This document shows positions 1 to 6,651 of a stretch of DNA of 19,876 nucleotides, piece by piece. A program made the position numbers and the translations under genes. This stretch comes from Candidatus Latescibacterota bacterium. GTDB taxonomy: Bacteria; Krumholzibacteriota; Krumholzibacteriia; WVZY01; JAKEHA01. The stretch lies in NCBI GenBank assembly GCA_022615275.1, contig JAKEHA010000004.1, forward strand, positions 1 to 19,876. The letters run 5' to 3'. The notes beneath the pieces were generated by a model that saw nothing but the letters and a program-made list of their open reading frames with translations, was not told the origin of the DNA and did not search any database. Each line of letters begins with the position of its first letter. The first letter of the stretch is position 1.

Positions 1-59
1 CCCAGTGCTCGTCGGTCAAGCGAAGCATCAACGTGCATCGTATCTCGACTCGCTGTTAA

Positions 60-458
60 TGCAAACGAAAACATTCCATCGATTTTGAGATAGGTTCTAG
101 AGATGATGGGGACCGCTACAGTCGGATCCCGAGCATAACATTTGAAAAGAAGTTGCTGGACGGCACGGGGGACTTGCTCGCGGCCTTGACCAGTCTTGGA
201 GTGGCACCGCCTGTGAACGTTCGACTCGCCCTTGTTGGGGTAAGGGGGTTCGGCATGGGAGTCGACCCAAGGTACATATCCGACGAGGCACGTACCATCG
301 ATAAAGATGAACTCGTTCTACCGGATGGTGTTGTCGAAGACCACGCGCTGACCCCCCAGCAGGTCATGCGGCCGCTCCTCGACATGGTTTGGAACGCGTG
401 CGGGTATCCACGATCGATTTACTTCGATGATGCCGGTAGGTGGGTTGGAAAAGGGTAG
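60..458 (+). pseudogene. C-terminal remnant of an AlbA_2-type (divergent AAA-4) ATP-binding protein
   Basis: The frame is open from a TAA at 57-59 to the TAG at 456-458 and holds no ATG; the only plausible internal start is TTG at 153. The translation matches what I recall of the C-terminal region of predicted ATP-binding proteins with an N-terminal AlbA_2 (Schlafen-like) DNA-binding domain: an IPSITFE segment, an LGVAPPV segment, a GVRGFGM segment, a LPDGVVED segment, then RPLLDMVWNACGYPRS and a final DDAGRW. The N-terminal domain that defines the family is absent, because the frame is closed only 57 bases into the window. It is therefore either a decayed gene with an in-frame stop or one frameshifted near the window edge. 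Such genes are common in accessory and defence regions, which agrees with the AbiE operon 290 bases downstream. Family assignment is from pattern memory; pseudogene status is inferred. Confidence 0.5.
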
Positions 459-665
459 CGTGGCTCGTCGGTCCTGGGCGGCTGCTGGCGAGTTCCAACC
501 CATCGCCTTACCCCTCGCGAGCCGGTGCTACGCCATGGCGTTCATCTCTTGGCCAGCCCATGTTTGGCCCACGTCTGTCTTTCTGAGCCGCCGCTCCATC
601 CAGACGAAGGGTTTTCCCTTCACCGCATTCTCACCCGCCTTCGGCTGTCCGCGGGTGTGCTGGAC

Positions 666-693
666 TTGACAGCACATCAACCAGGGCTATATT
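666..693 (+). promoter_or_regulatory. sigma70-like promoter of the AbiE operon
   Basis: A perfect -35 box TTGACA (666-671) and a -10 box TATATT (688-693) are separated by 16 bases. Transcription would begin near 700, giving a leader of about 48 bases before the ATG at 748. No Shine-Dalgarno sequence is visible before that ATG. The rest of the 289-base gap 459-747 shows no gene. Confidence 0.6.
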
Positions 694-702
694 GTCCGTG
701 CA

Positions 703-729
703 GATAAGCTATCATTTGGTGTTATAACA
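703..729. promoter_or_regulatory. small palindromes in the AbiE leader, possible autoregulatory operator
   Basis: Two short dyads lie just after the predicted transcription start: GATA-AGC-TATC (703-713) and the perfect 10-base palindrome TGTTATAACA (720-729). Characterised AbiEi antitoxins bind inverted repeats in their own promoter and repress it, so these are candidate operator half-sites. The position is seen; the function is inferred. Confidence 0.3.
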
Positions 730-747
730 GCACTAATAGTATACCCC

Positions 748-1566
748 ATGACAAAGCGAGCCCCCTCCAGAACCACCAAGGACGTACTGCGAATCCTCTC
801 TCGCGGGTCCCACGGTGGTCTATTCAGCGTCAATGACGCGGCCCGGCTTCTCGGCGTGAGTACTAGGCTGGCCGCGATCAGGCTTGCAGGCCTCGCTCGT
901 CAAGGTTGGCTGATCCGTGTGCGCCGAGGCTTGTACTCTATCGTTCCACTGGAAGCATTGCCGAGCAAGTCGACGACCGGGGAAGACCCTTGGATCGTCG
1001 CCAACGTACTCTTCACACCTTGCTACATCGGCGGGTGGACTGCTGCGGAGTACTGGGGGCTCACCGAGCAGTTGTTCCGTTCGACGTTTGTCGTCACGGC
1101 CGCCAACGTTCGTAGTTCTGCCGCACGATTCCTGAACTTGGATTTTCGGATCGCGCGCGTGGCGAAGTCCCGTTTGGTCGGAGCGACCAAGTTGTGGCGA
1201 GGGACCGAACAGGTTCTGGTGTCCGACCGCGAGAAGACGATCGTTGATGGTCTGTCATCGCCCGAGTGGGTCGGTGGTATTCGTCACCTGGCTGAGATGC
1301 TTGATACCTATCTCCGCGACCCCACGCGGTCACTGGACAAGTTGACGAAGCGACTGCAGGAGAGCGAGCGCGGCGCCGCGGGCAAGCGTCTTGGGTACTT
1401 GATCGATCAGCGCTGGCCCGACTTGGAGCCGTTGAGGAATGCTGCCCTAGAGCTCAAGACCACGGGTTACATTCGACTCGATCCCGCCATCTCCAGTCGC
1501 GGACGTCTCAACAAGAAGTGGGGAGTCTGGGTAAACGTTCCATTGGAGCGCGGACGACATGATTAG
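748..1566 (+). CDS. abiEi: type IV toxin-antitoxin antitoxin / transcriptional regulator, AbiEi family
   Basis: This 272-residue protein is the antitoxin and autorepressor of an AbiE system. Residues about 11-66 form a winged helix-turn-helix: a helix-rich stretch with NDAARLLGVS, then LARQGWLIRVRRGLYSI, whose last part is the wing. The remainder is the AbiEi C-terminal domain, with IGGWTAAEYWGL around residues 94-105 and VSDREKTIVDGL around 158-169; the latter is a family hallmark. Length is normal for the family. It starts at ATG 748 without a clear ribosome-binding site. Its stop overlaps the toxin start by 8 bases (1559-1566), so the two are translationally coupled with the antitoxin first, as in known abiE operons. 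In AbiE the antitoxin does not bind the toxin; it represses the operon and counteracts toxicity by an indirect route (established for the family). I am confident of the family; activity against phage is inferred. Confidence 0.88.
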   Translation: MTKRAPSRTTKDVLRILSRGSHGGLFSVNDAARLLGVSTRLAAIRLAGLARQGWLIRVRRGLYSIVPLEALPSKSTTGEDPWIVANVLFTPCYIGGWTAAEYWGLTEQLFRSTFVVTAANVRSSAARFLNLDFRIARVAKSRLVGATKLWRGTEQVLVSDREKTIVDGLSSPEWVGGIRHLAEMLDTYLRDPTRSLDKLTKRLQESERGAAGKRLGYLIDQRWPDLEPLRNAALELKTTGYIRLDPAISSRGRLNKKWGVWVNVPLERGRHD

Positions 1567-2815
1567 CCGACAGGACATCCTCGACCGCGCCGGCGAGTGG
1601 CAACTGCGGCCCGATGTGGTCGAGAAGGACTACGTACTTGGCTGGCTACTTGCAGTCCTTGCGAAACATCCAATCACTTCGACGAAGTGGACGTTCAAGG
1701 GGGGAACGTGCCTGAAGAAGTGTTTCTTCGAAACATACCGATTCTCGGAGGACCTGGACTTCACTCTGGACACCGATGCGCCGTACACCGATGCGGCAAT
1801 CCGAGGTACTCTTCAGGAGATCGCTCGATCGGTCGCGGAGTTGAGCGGCGTTTACGCCCCCGAGGATGAAGTGCGAGTCGAAGCCATCATGGGGCCGGGC
1901 GAGCGCCTGACGTTCCAGGGTCGAATCTACTACCGCGGACCACTCCAGCGAGGTGGTGATCTCGCAAGAGTGTTGTTCGACTTGACGCGGCTGGAGACGA
2001 TCGTTTCCCCCGCCGTCCTCCGTGAGGTTTTCCACCCCTACCCGGATGCGCTCCCCGCCGGTGCCACCGTCCGCACATATTCGCTCGATGAGGTACTCGC
2101 CGAGAAAACCCGAGCGCTCTACGAGCGAACCCGGCCGCGCGATCTGTACGATGTCGTCTATATTCTCGAGAATCATGGGCAACAACTGAACCTGGATGAG
2201 GCCCGCACGTTCTTTCGCGCGAAGTGTGTGCACAAGCGACTCGATCCTCCGAACACGGACGCACTGATCGAGCGAATTCAGACAGCGCACGAGTTGCGCT
2301 CTGAGTGGGCGAACATGTTAGGACATCAACTACCGACCTTACCGCCAATCGACGCCATGCTAGAACGAGCGCGACTCTCCGACGTCTTGGGCTGGCTTGA
2401 CGCGCCAGTCGTCATGGCTGAGGTGCAACTCGCAGCACCCTCAAGCCGGGGCGACGAGGAGATCATCGCGCCTGTCGGCATTCGGTATTGGGGAGCGGGA
2501 AGTGTGTTCGAGAAGCTTCGCTTCGCCGGTGGAAATCGACTGCTCGTGGAGTTCGACTATGACGGCCGTCGTCGACACGTGGAGCCGTACTCGTTGCGGC
2601 GCGCTCGGACTGGGAGGATCCTTTTCTACGGCTGGGAACGAGACGATAGGACGATCAAGTCCTACAACGTGACGAGAATCCTGAACCTCACGGTTACCTC
2701 GACGGCATTTGTGCCGAAGTACAGGGTTGAGCTGAGTACGACTGAGCCCCTCAGAACACCACTTGCCAGGCGCTCGCTCGTTCGCCCAAGGGCAACTCGG
2801 CGATACGGACGCTGA
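1559..2815 (+). CDS. abiEii: AbiEii/AbiGii-family nucleotidyltransferase toxin with C-terminal WYL-like domain
   Basis: This 418-residue protein has an N-terminal nucleotidyltransferase-fold toxin domain (about residues 1-280). Visible motifs are EKDY (22-25), FKGGT (46-50), SEDLD (63-67, with metal-binding Asp65 and Asp67), Lys183 in EKTRALYERT, and RDLYD (194-198). These are the conserved blocks of AbiEii. The family is usually about 250-320 residues; here another 130 or so follow. Residues about 308-392 read like a WYL domain: an LRFA helix, LVEFDYDGRRRHVEPYSLRR, a G..LFYGWERDD turn, IKSYNVTRI, then VTSTAFVPKYRVEL. The last 25 residues are basic and probably disordered. The start ATG overlaps the end of abiEi, and GGAG at 1545-1548 lies 10 bases upstream. 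AbiEii toxins modify RNA (some act on tRNA 3' ends) and arrest growth; WYL domains sense ligands or nucleic acid in phage-defence regulators. A sensing role for the fused domain is inference. Confidence 0.85.
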   Translation: MISRQDILDRAGEWQLRPDVVEKDYVLGWLLAVLAKHPITSTKWTFKGGTCLKKCFFETYRFSEDLDFTLDTDAPYTDAAIRGTLQEIARSVAELSGVYAPEDEVRVEAIMGPGERLTFQGRIYYRGPLQRGGDLARVLFDLTRLETIVSPAVLREVFHPYPDALPAGATVRTYSLDEVLAEKTRALYERTRPRDLYDVVYILENHGQQLNLDEARTFFRAKCVHKRLDPPNTDALIERIQTAHELRSEWANMLGHQLPTLPPIDAMLERARLSDVLGWLDAPVVMAEVQLAAPSSRGDEEIIAPVGIRYWGAGSVFEKLRFAGGNRLLVEFDYDGRRRHVEPYSLRRARTGRILFYGWERDDRTIKSYNVTRILNLTVTSTAFVPKYRVELSTTEPLRTPLARRSLVRPRATRRYGR

Positions 2816-2959
2816 TGGTGGACTAGGACATACTCGCGCGGCAATACCCAGCCGACGAGGCGCCAGCGTTCCAGAAAACGCTCGACATTGGGATACTCCC
2901 GCAGGACAATTAGGTTCGTTCGAACAGGTGCCGGATGTTCGGGTGCAGACGGAGTGCCG

Positions 2960-3526
2960 ATGACCCGCCTTGCTTTGATCTCTAGTGCGCCGAGACCAGG
3001 CCACTCGCTGCTCCTAGTGTCCCTTTTCGCGATTCTTGGACCCGTCGCGTCGCGAGCTGAGATTCATGTTGGCGTGGCGTTGATTACGCCAGGGGCCGCG
3101 TGGGATTTTAGCGACTCTGTCGCGGTCGATCCTCCGAACGGCGATCTCCGCTGGATTACCATTGCTGTTGGATCCCGAGTGCCCCACTCGGGTCAGCAAA
3201 CAGCCACGTTCCCAGACTTCTTCGTCACAGATCCTCCGGCCCAAATTGCGATCGCATCATACGATTCTACATACGAGGAACTGATGTCGGCTCCAAGCGA
3301 TCCGGCGGCATACTCCCAAGGGGCCGAGATCTTTGAGAGCGCCGTCTACGTCGTTCGGACCAAGGAGAATCACTTTGCCAAATTGATCGTCAAGCGACTC
3401 GGTGGCGGTATGACGATCGAATATACCTACCAAGACAGTGGAAGTCGAATCCTCGTTAACACTGTCGCGATTCAAACCACCACGTGGGGACGGGTGAAGA
3501 GTCTGTACAACCGGAACCGACACTGA
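2960..3526 (+). CDS. small exported protein of unknown function with TWGRVK-type C-terminal tail
   Basis: I chose ATG 2960 because GGAG at 2951-2954 sits 5 bases upstream and the product (188 residues) then begins with a signal peptide: MTRLALIS, a hydrophobic run LLLVSLFAILGPVA, and a cleavage-like SRAE. The mature part contains AWDFSDSVAVDPPNGDLRW, a central TFPDFFVTD segment, then VYVVRTKENHFAKLIVKRL and MTIEYTYQD. This order (a DFS strand, a YVVRT...HFAKL strand, an IEYTYQ strand) suggests a compact all-beta domain that I have met in secreted proteins of environmental bacteria and that weakly recalls HmuY-like folds; I cannot name the family. It ends in TTTWGRVKSLYNRNRH, nearly the same tail as the convergent neighbour. 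It follows the AbiE toxin by 144 bases, but its signal peptide makes a toxin-antitoxin role unlikely. Confidence 0.7.
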   Translation: MTRLALISSAPRPGHSLLLVSLFAILGPVASRAEIHVGVALITPGAAWDFSDSVAVDPPNGDLRWITIAVGSRVPHSGQQTATFPDFFVTDPPAQIAIASYDSTYEELMSAPSDPAAYSQGAEIFESAVYVVRTKENHFAKLIVKRLGGGMTIEYTYQDSGSRILVNTVAIQTTTWGRVKSLYNRNRH

Positions 3527-3540
3527 TCCAACTTGACCGT

Positions 3541-4410
3541 TCATCGCCGGCGGTAGAGCGCTTTAATCGAACCCCATGTGCGCGTCTCGACGGGCGTGAT
3601 CGTACAGTCGGGTGGAATCGCGCCGATGAGTTGGCAGGATCCGCCGAGGGGAGAGGCGCCGGAAACACAGGGAGAACCGGACCCGATCCGATAGTCGCCG
3701 GTAGCGCAGAATAGCGGATCAGCGGAGAAGTTGGCCGATCGAAGCAGCGCAGGGACGTCTTGAATACTCAAGACGTCGTTGCAGACGATGACGAAGCTGA
3801 GTTCAAGACCATCGATCGGATCCCAGAAAATATTATGACCGAGCCACCCGCCACCCGAGACGACATTCAAAGCATGGGAGTTGTCTGCGAATGTGCAATT
3901 CTCGACGACGACTTCTTGCTGGGTCAAGATGCTGATGCCGGCATAATCGTTCTTCGAGAAAACGCAGTGTCGAATCGAAACGCTGAAACAGTTGAGGATA
4001 TTGATTGCGCCCACCCCTTCGTCTCCGCCGCTATCAAACCCGTCGAACCAGATGCCCGAAATAAACGTGGGGATCGATAGGTCCGTGCACGATAGGCCGC
4101 CGAGCTGACCGGGAAACGGATGAAGCCGCGTCCGAAGCGCCCCTTCCTCTCCGACGACCGCGATTCCATCGGCAACCAAGATGGACTCGATTTGGTAATC
4201 GCCGGGCGCGACCAGCACGGTGTCGCCCGCCGCGCTGCTGTCCATCGCGGCGTCGATCGACGGCGCGTCGCCGCTTCCATCGGCGTTAACGCGCCAAGTC
4301 CGCGCCTCGGCGCGCCCAGGCGAAAATGAAGTACTCCCGATTGCCAGGGCGGCAGCACACCCGCATAGGAATCCAAGTCGTTGTCGCACGGCCGCCGGAC
4401 GGTCTCTCAT
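3541..4410 (-). CDS. secreted parallel beta-helix (pectate-lyase-like) repeat protein
   Basis: The 289-residue product begins with an arginine-rich start and a hydrophobic run (about residues 12-27) with A-x-A-like cleavage sites near GRAEARTWRV. It continues with a DUF1565-type opening: WRVNADGSGDAPSIDAAMDSS, then GDTVLVAPGDYQ. Several coils of a right-handed beta-helix follow, seen as repeated N-C-x-F/V and x-G-I-x patterns (INILNCFSV, SIRHCVFSKNDYAGISI, VVVENCTFADNSHALNV). Near the C-terminus come a SADPLFCATGDYRIGSGSPC segment and a CQLIGAIPPDC segment, a pattern frequent in Eisenbacteria-type secreted beta-helix proteins. It ends in TRTWGSIKALYRRR. No enzymatic residues can be assigned; a surface or extracellular role is likely. 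The ATG at 4410 has only AGAGG one base upstream, so the exact start is moderately sure. Its stop is 14 bases from the convergent gene, with no terminator between. Confidence 0.8.
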   Translation of the reverse strand: MRDRPAAVRQRLGFLCGCAAALAIGSTSFSPGRAEARTWRVNADGSGDAPSIDAAMDSSAAGDTVLVAPGDYQIESILVADGIAVVGEEGALRTRLHPFPGQLGGLSCTDLSIPTFISGIWFDGFDSGGDEGVGAINILNCFSVSIRHCVFSKNDYAGISILTQQEVVVENCTFADNSHALNVVSGGGWLGHNIFWDPIDGLELSFVIVCNDVLSIQDVPALLRSANFSADPLFCATGDYRIGSGSPCVSGASPLGGSCQLIGAIPPDCTITPVETRTWGSIKALYRRR

Positions 4411-4448
4411 GCCTCTGAGTATACCGCAGCCGTCTCAGCGAGCGCGCC

Positions 4449-4477
4449 TTGACCCCCTCCCAACCCGGTGCTATAGT
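4449..4477 (+). promoter_or_regulatory. promoter of the tRNA-Ser genes
   Basis: TTGACC (4449-4454) and TATAGT (4472-4477) are spaced by exactly 17 bases. The expected start near 4484 lies about 15 bases before the first tRNA. It would also serve the second serine tRNA and the small membrane protein gene behind it. Confidence 0.65.
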
Positions 4478-4498
4478 GCCGATTCCGGTCGACGGACC

Positions 4499-4586
4499 GG
4501 AGGGCTAGCCTAACTGGTAAGGCAACGGTCTTGAAAACCGTCGGGCTTAATCGCCCTTGGGGGTTCGAGTCCCTCGCCCTCCGCCA
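4499..4586 (+). tRNA. tRNA-Ser(TGA)
   Basis: The acceptor stem GGAGGGC (4499-4505) pairs with GCCCTCC (4576-4582), followed by discriminator G and an encoded CCA (4584-4586). The anticodon stem ACGGT/ACCGT encloses loop CTTGAAA, giving anticodon TGA at 4532-4534. A long variable arm (about 4542-4558) is typical of serine tRNAs. The T-loop GTTCGAGTC is canonical. Confidence 0.97.
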
Positions 4587-4631
4587 GTTTGCGGGCCGCG
4601 GTCGGCGCGGTCCGGTTCGAAAAGATACTTT

Positions 4632-4727
<96 letters not shown>

Positions 4728-4774
4728 ATTCGGCGCCGCTTCAATCGAGCGGGCGCCAACGCGGAGGCGCCCCC

Positions 4775-5149
4775 ATGCTGATGAAGTCCGCCGTGATCAA
4801 GCGAGTCGACTTGTGGTCGCTCTTCAAGGTGGCGTTCGTGCTGTACGCGACGCTGGGCTTCATCTGCGGGCTCTTCTACGCGATGATCATCGGGTTCATC
4901 GGGAGCCTGGGTGCCCTGTGGAGCGAAGATCTACCGGGCTTGGGCGCGCTCTCGGGTGCCATCGGCATCGTCGCCGTGCCGATTCTGGCCATGGTGTACG
5001 GTGTGCTGGGCTCGATCGTGGTGACGATCGGCGGCGGGTTGTACAACCTCGCGGCCCGCTTCGTCGGGGGACTCATCGTGACGGTCGACGTGACCGACAT
5101 CGCCCCCCCCGCCGGCTACGCGACCACCACCGCGCCGCCGGCTTCGTAA
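4775..5149 (+). CDS. small membrane protein, DUF3566-like
   Basis: The start is ATG 4775, set by GGAGG (4763-4767) seven bases upstream; the product has 124 residues. It opens with MLMKSAVIKRVDLWSLFKV, matching the R-V-D-x-W-S-x-x-K pattern at the start of DUF3566 proteins. A first membrane segment (about 20-45) and a second (about 60-90) follow, then the GGGLYNLAARFVGGLIVTV block typical of the end of that domain, and a short Ala/Thr/Pro tail. No biochemical function is known for the domain. It sits between tRNA genes, 48 bases after tRNA-Ser(GCT) and 19 bases before tRNA-Arg, so it may be transcribed with them. Family assignment is by motif memory and is fairly sure. Confidence 0.75.
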   Translation: MLMKSAVIKRVDLWSLFKVAFVLYATLGFICGLFYAMIIGFIGSLGALWSEDLPGLGALSGAIGIVAVPILAMVYGVLGSIVVTIGGGLYNLAARFVGGLIVTVDVTDIAPPAGYATTTAPPAS

Positions 5150-5168
5150 GACATACTTCGGAATATGG

Positions 5169-5245
5169 GCGCCCGTAGCTCAACTGGATAGAGCGTGTGG
5201 CTACGGACCACAAGGCTAGGGGTTCAAGTCCTCTCGGGCGCACCA
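5169..5245 (+). tRNA. tRNA-Arg(ACG)
   Basis: The acceptor GCGCCCG (5169-5175) pairs with CGGGCGC (5235-5241), with discriminator A and an encoded CCA (5243-5245). The anticodon stem TGTGG/CCACA with loop CTACGGA gives anticodon ACG at 5203-5205. The D-loop and T-loop (GGTTCAAGTC) are canonical. Its A34 would be deaminated to inosine by TadA to read CGU, CGC and CGA. The 187 bases between it and the efflux adaptor show no gene and no clear promoter. Confidence 0.97.
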
Positions 5246-5432
5246 TTCTCCTTTTCGCTTCGAACAAAACCTCGTAAACGCTGAAACTTCGGCGCTCCGG
5301 GCCCGGTCTTAGGGGCGTGTGCCGCGGGGCCGATTCTGCAACATCCGTGCGTGCGGGCGCGTAGTCTGGCCAGCACCCGACCCGGCCGCGGGCGGTAACC
5401 TCCAAGGACCCCTGAAAGACGGAGCGACCCAC

Positions 5433-6626
5433 GTGAAGAAGCCCAGCCGGAAAACCCTCATCGTCTCCCTCATTGCAGTCGTCGTGGTCGGCGCGGGCCT
5501 CGCGTTCGTGGCCAAGACGCGCATGGGCGTGAACGACAGCGCCAGCGCGGACTCCATGGTGACGTCCGACTCGACGCAAGCCGCGGACGCCTCGGACAAG
5601 GACAAGAAGAAGAAAAAGAAGGGCGACAAGGACAAGAGGGACGCACCGGTCCCGGTGGAAGTGACGACGGTGTCGCCGCGCTCGATCTCCACCTACTACC
5701 AGACCACCGCCACCCTCGAGCCCGAGAAGCGTGTCGATATTCTTTCCAAGCTCGCCGGCGAAGTGCGGCAGATCCTGGTCGAAGAGGGCGACTTCGTCAA
5801 AGAAGGCGCTATCCTGTGCCGCCTCGACGACGCCGAGCTCAAGGTCACCCTGGACGAAGCGCGCATCAACCGCGACCAGCAGAAGCTCGAGTTCGAGCGC
5901 GTCCAGGACATGCAGGCGCAGAGTCTCATCTCCGACAAGGAATACCAGCAGATCAAGTACACCTACGAAGTGGCGGAGAACCGCTACGAGTCCGCGCGCG
6001 TACGCTACGAGTACACGCAGATCAAGGCGCCGTTCAGCGGCATCGTGACGCAGCGTTTGGTGGATCCCGGCGAGAACATTCCCATGGGGGCGAGGCTGTT
6101 CATGATGTCGGACACCCAGCCGCTCTTGCTCGCGATGTACCTACCCGAATCCGAAGCGCGTTTGGTGCGCAAGGGCCAGCGCGTGGCGATCCGTCCCGAC
6201 GCCGGCGAGGAAGCCGAGTTCGAGGGTGAAGTGCTGCGCATCGCGCCGGAAGTCGACGCGCGCACGGGTACGGTCAAGGTCACCGCCCAGACGCGCGTGG
6301 GCGGGGTGCCGGGCAGCTTCGTGCGCGTGCGCATCCTGATGGACACGCACGAGGACGTGCTCGCGGTGCCGCGCCGGAGCCTCCTTTCCGACGCCGGCGA
6401 CCGCTTCGTCTTCATCGCCGCCGCCGACACCGTGCGCAAGGTGCAGGTCGGCATCGGATACGAAGACGAGACCCACGCGGAAGTGACCGCAGGCCTCGCG
6501 AGCGGCGACACCGTCGTTACCGCGGGTGTGGGCGGCATCCGCGACGGCACCAAGGTCAAGGTCGTACGCCCCGACGACGTCGCGGCGACCGAAAAGAAGC
6601 CCGCGTCCAACGGCGAGAAGAAGTAA
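5433..6626 (+). CDS. RND efflux periplasmic adaptor (membrane fusion protein, HlyD/AcrA type)
   Basis: GTG 5433 is the likely start: GGAG (5421-5424) lies 8 bases upstream and the product (397 residues) then begins MKKPSRKTLIVSL with one membrane anchor (about residues 9-27). A Ser/Asp/Ala linker leads to a strongly charged run rich in Lys and Asp (about 53-68). The body is a standard adaptor: a beta/lipoyl half around KLAGEVRQILVEEGDFVKEG, an alpha-hairpin of charged heptads (LDEARINRDQQKLEFERVQ to RYESARVRYEYTQ), the second lipoyl half IKAPFSGIVTQRLVDPGENI, a beta-barrel segment with IAPEVDARTGTVKV, and a membrane-proximal domain. It bridges the inner-membrane pump and an outer-membrane channel. 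It is the first gene of a three-gene operon, 25 bases before the first pump gene. Substrate cannot be read from sequence. Confidence 0.9.
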   Translation: MKKPSRKTLIVSLIAVVVVGAGLAFVAKTRMGVNDSASADSMVTSDSTQAADASDKDKKKKKKGDKDKRDAPVPVEVTTVSPRSISTYYQTTATLEPEKRVDILSKLAGEVRQILVEEGDFVKEGAILCRLDDAELKVTLDEARINRDQQKLEFERVQDMQAQSLISDKEYQQIKYTYEVAENRYESARVRYEYTQIKAPFSGIVTQRLVDPGENIPMGARLFMMSDTQPLLLAMYLPESEARLVRKGQRVAIRPDAGEEAEFEGEVLRIAPEVDARTGTVKVTAQTRVGGVPGSFVRVRILMDTHEDVLAVPRRSLLSDAGDRFVFIAAADTVRKVQVGIGYEDETHAEVTAGLASGDTVVTAGVGGIRDGTKVKVVRPDDVAATEKKPASNGEKK

Positions 6627-6651
6627 GCGGCGTGCTCCACGCGGCGTCGCC

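Noticed and set aside
2865..2882. Hairpin AGCGTT-CCAGAA-AACGCT between abiEii and the next gene as a terminator
   Set aside because: The stem has only 6 pairs, is not GC-rich and no T run follows.
2763..2963. Possible small gene after abiEii
   Set aside because: It overlaps the end of the toxin gene in another frame, has no ribosome-binding site and shows no domain; a second open stretch (2827-2910) has no start codon.
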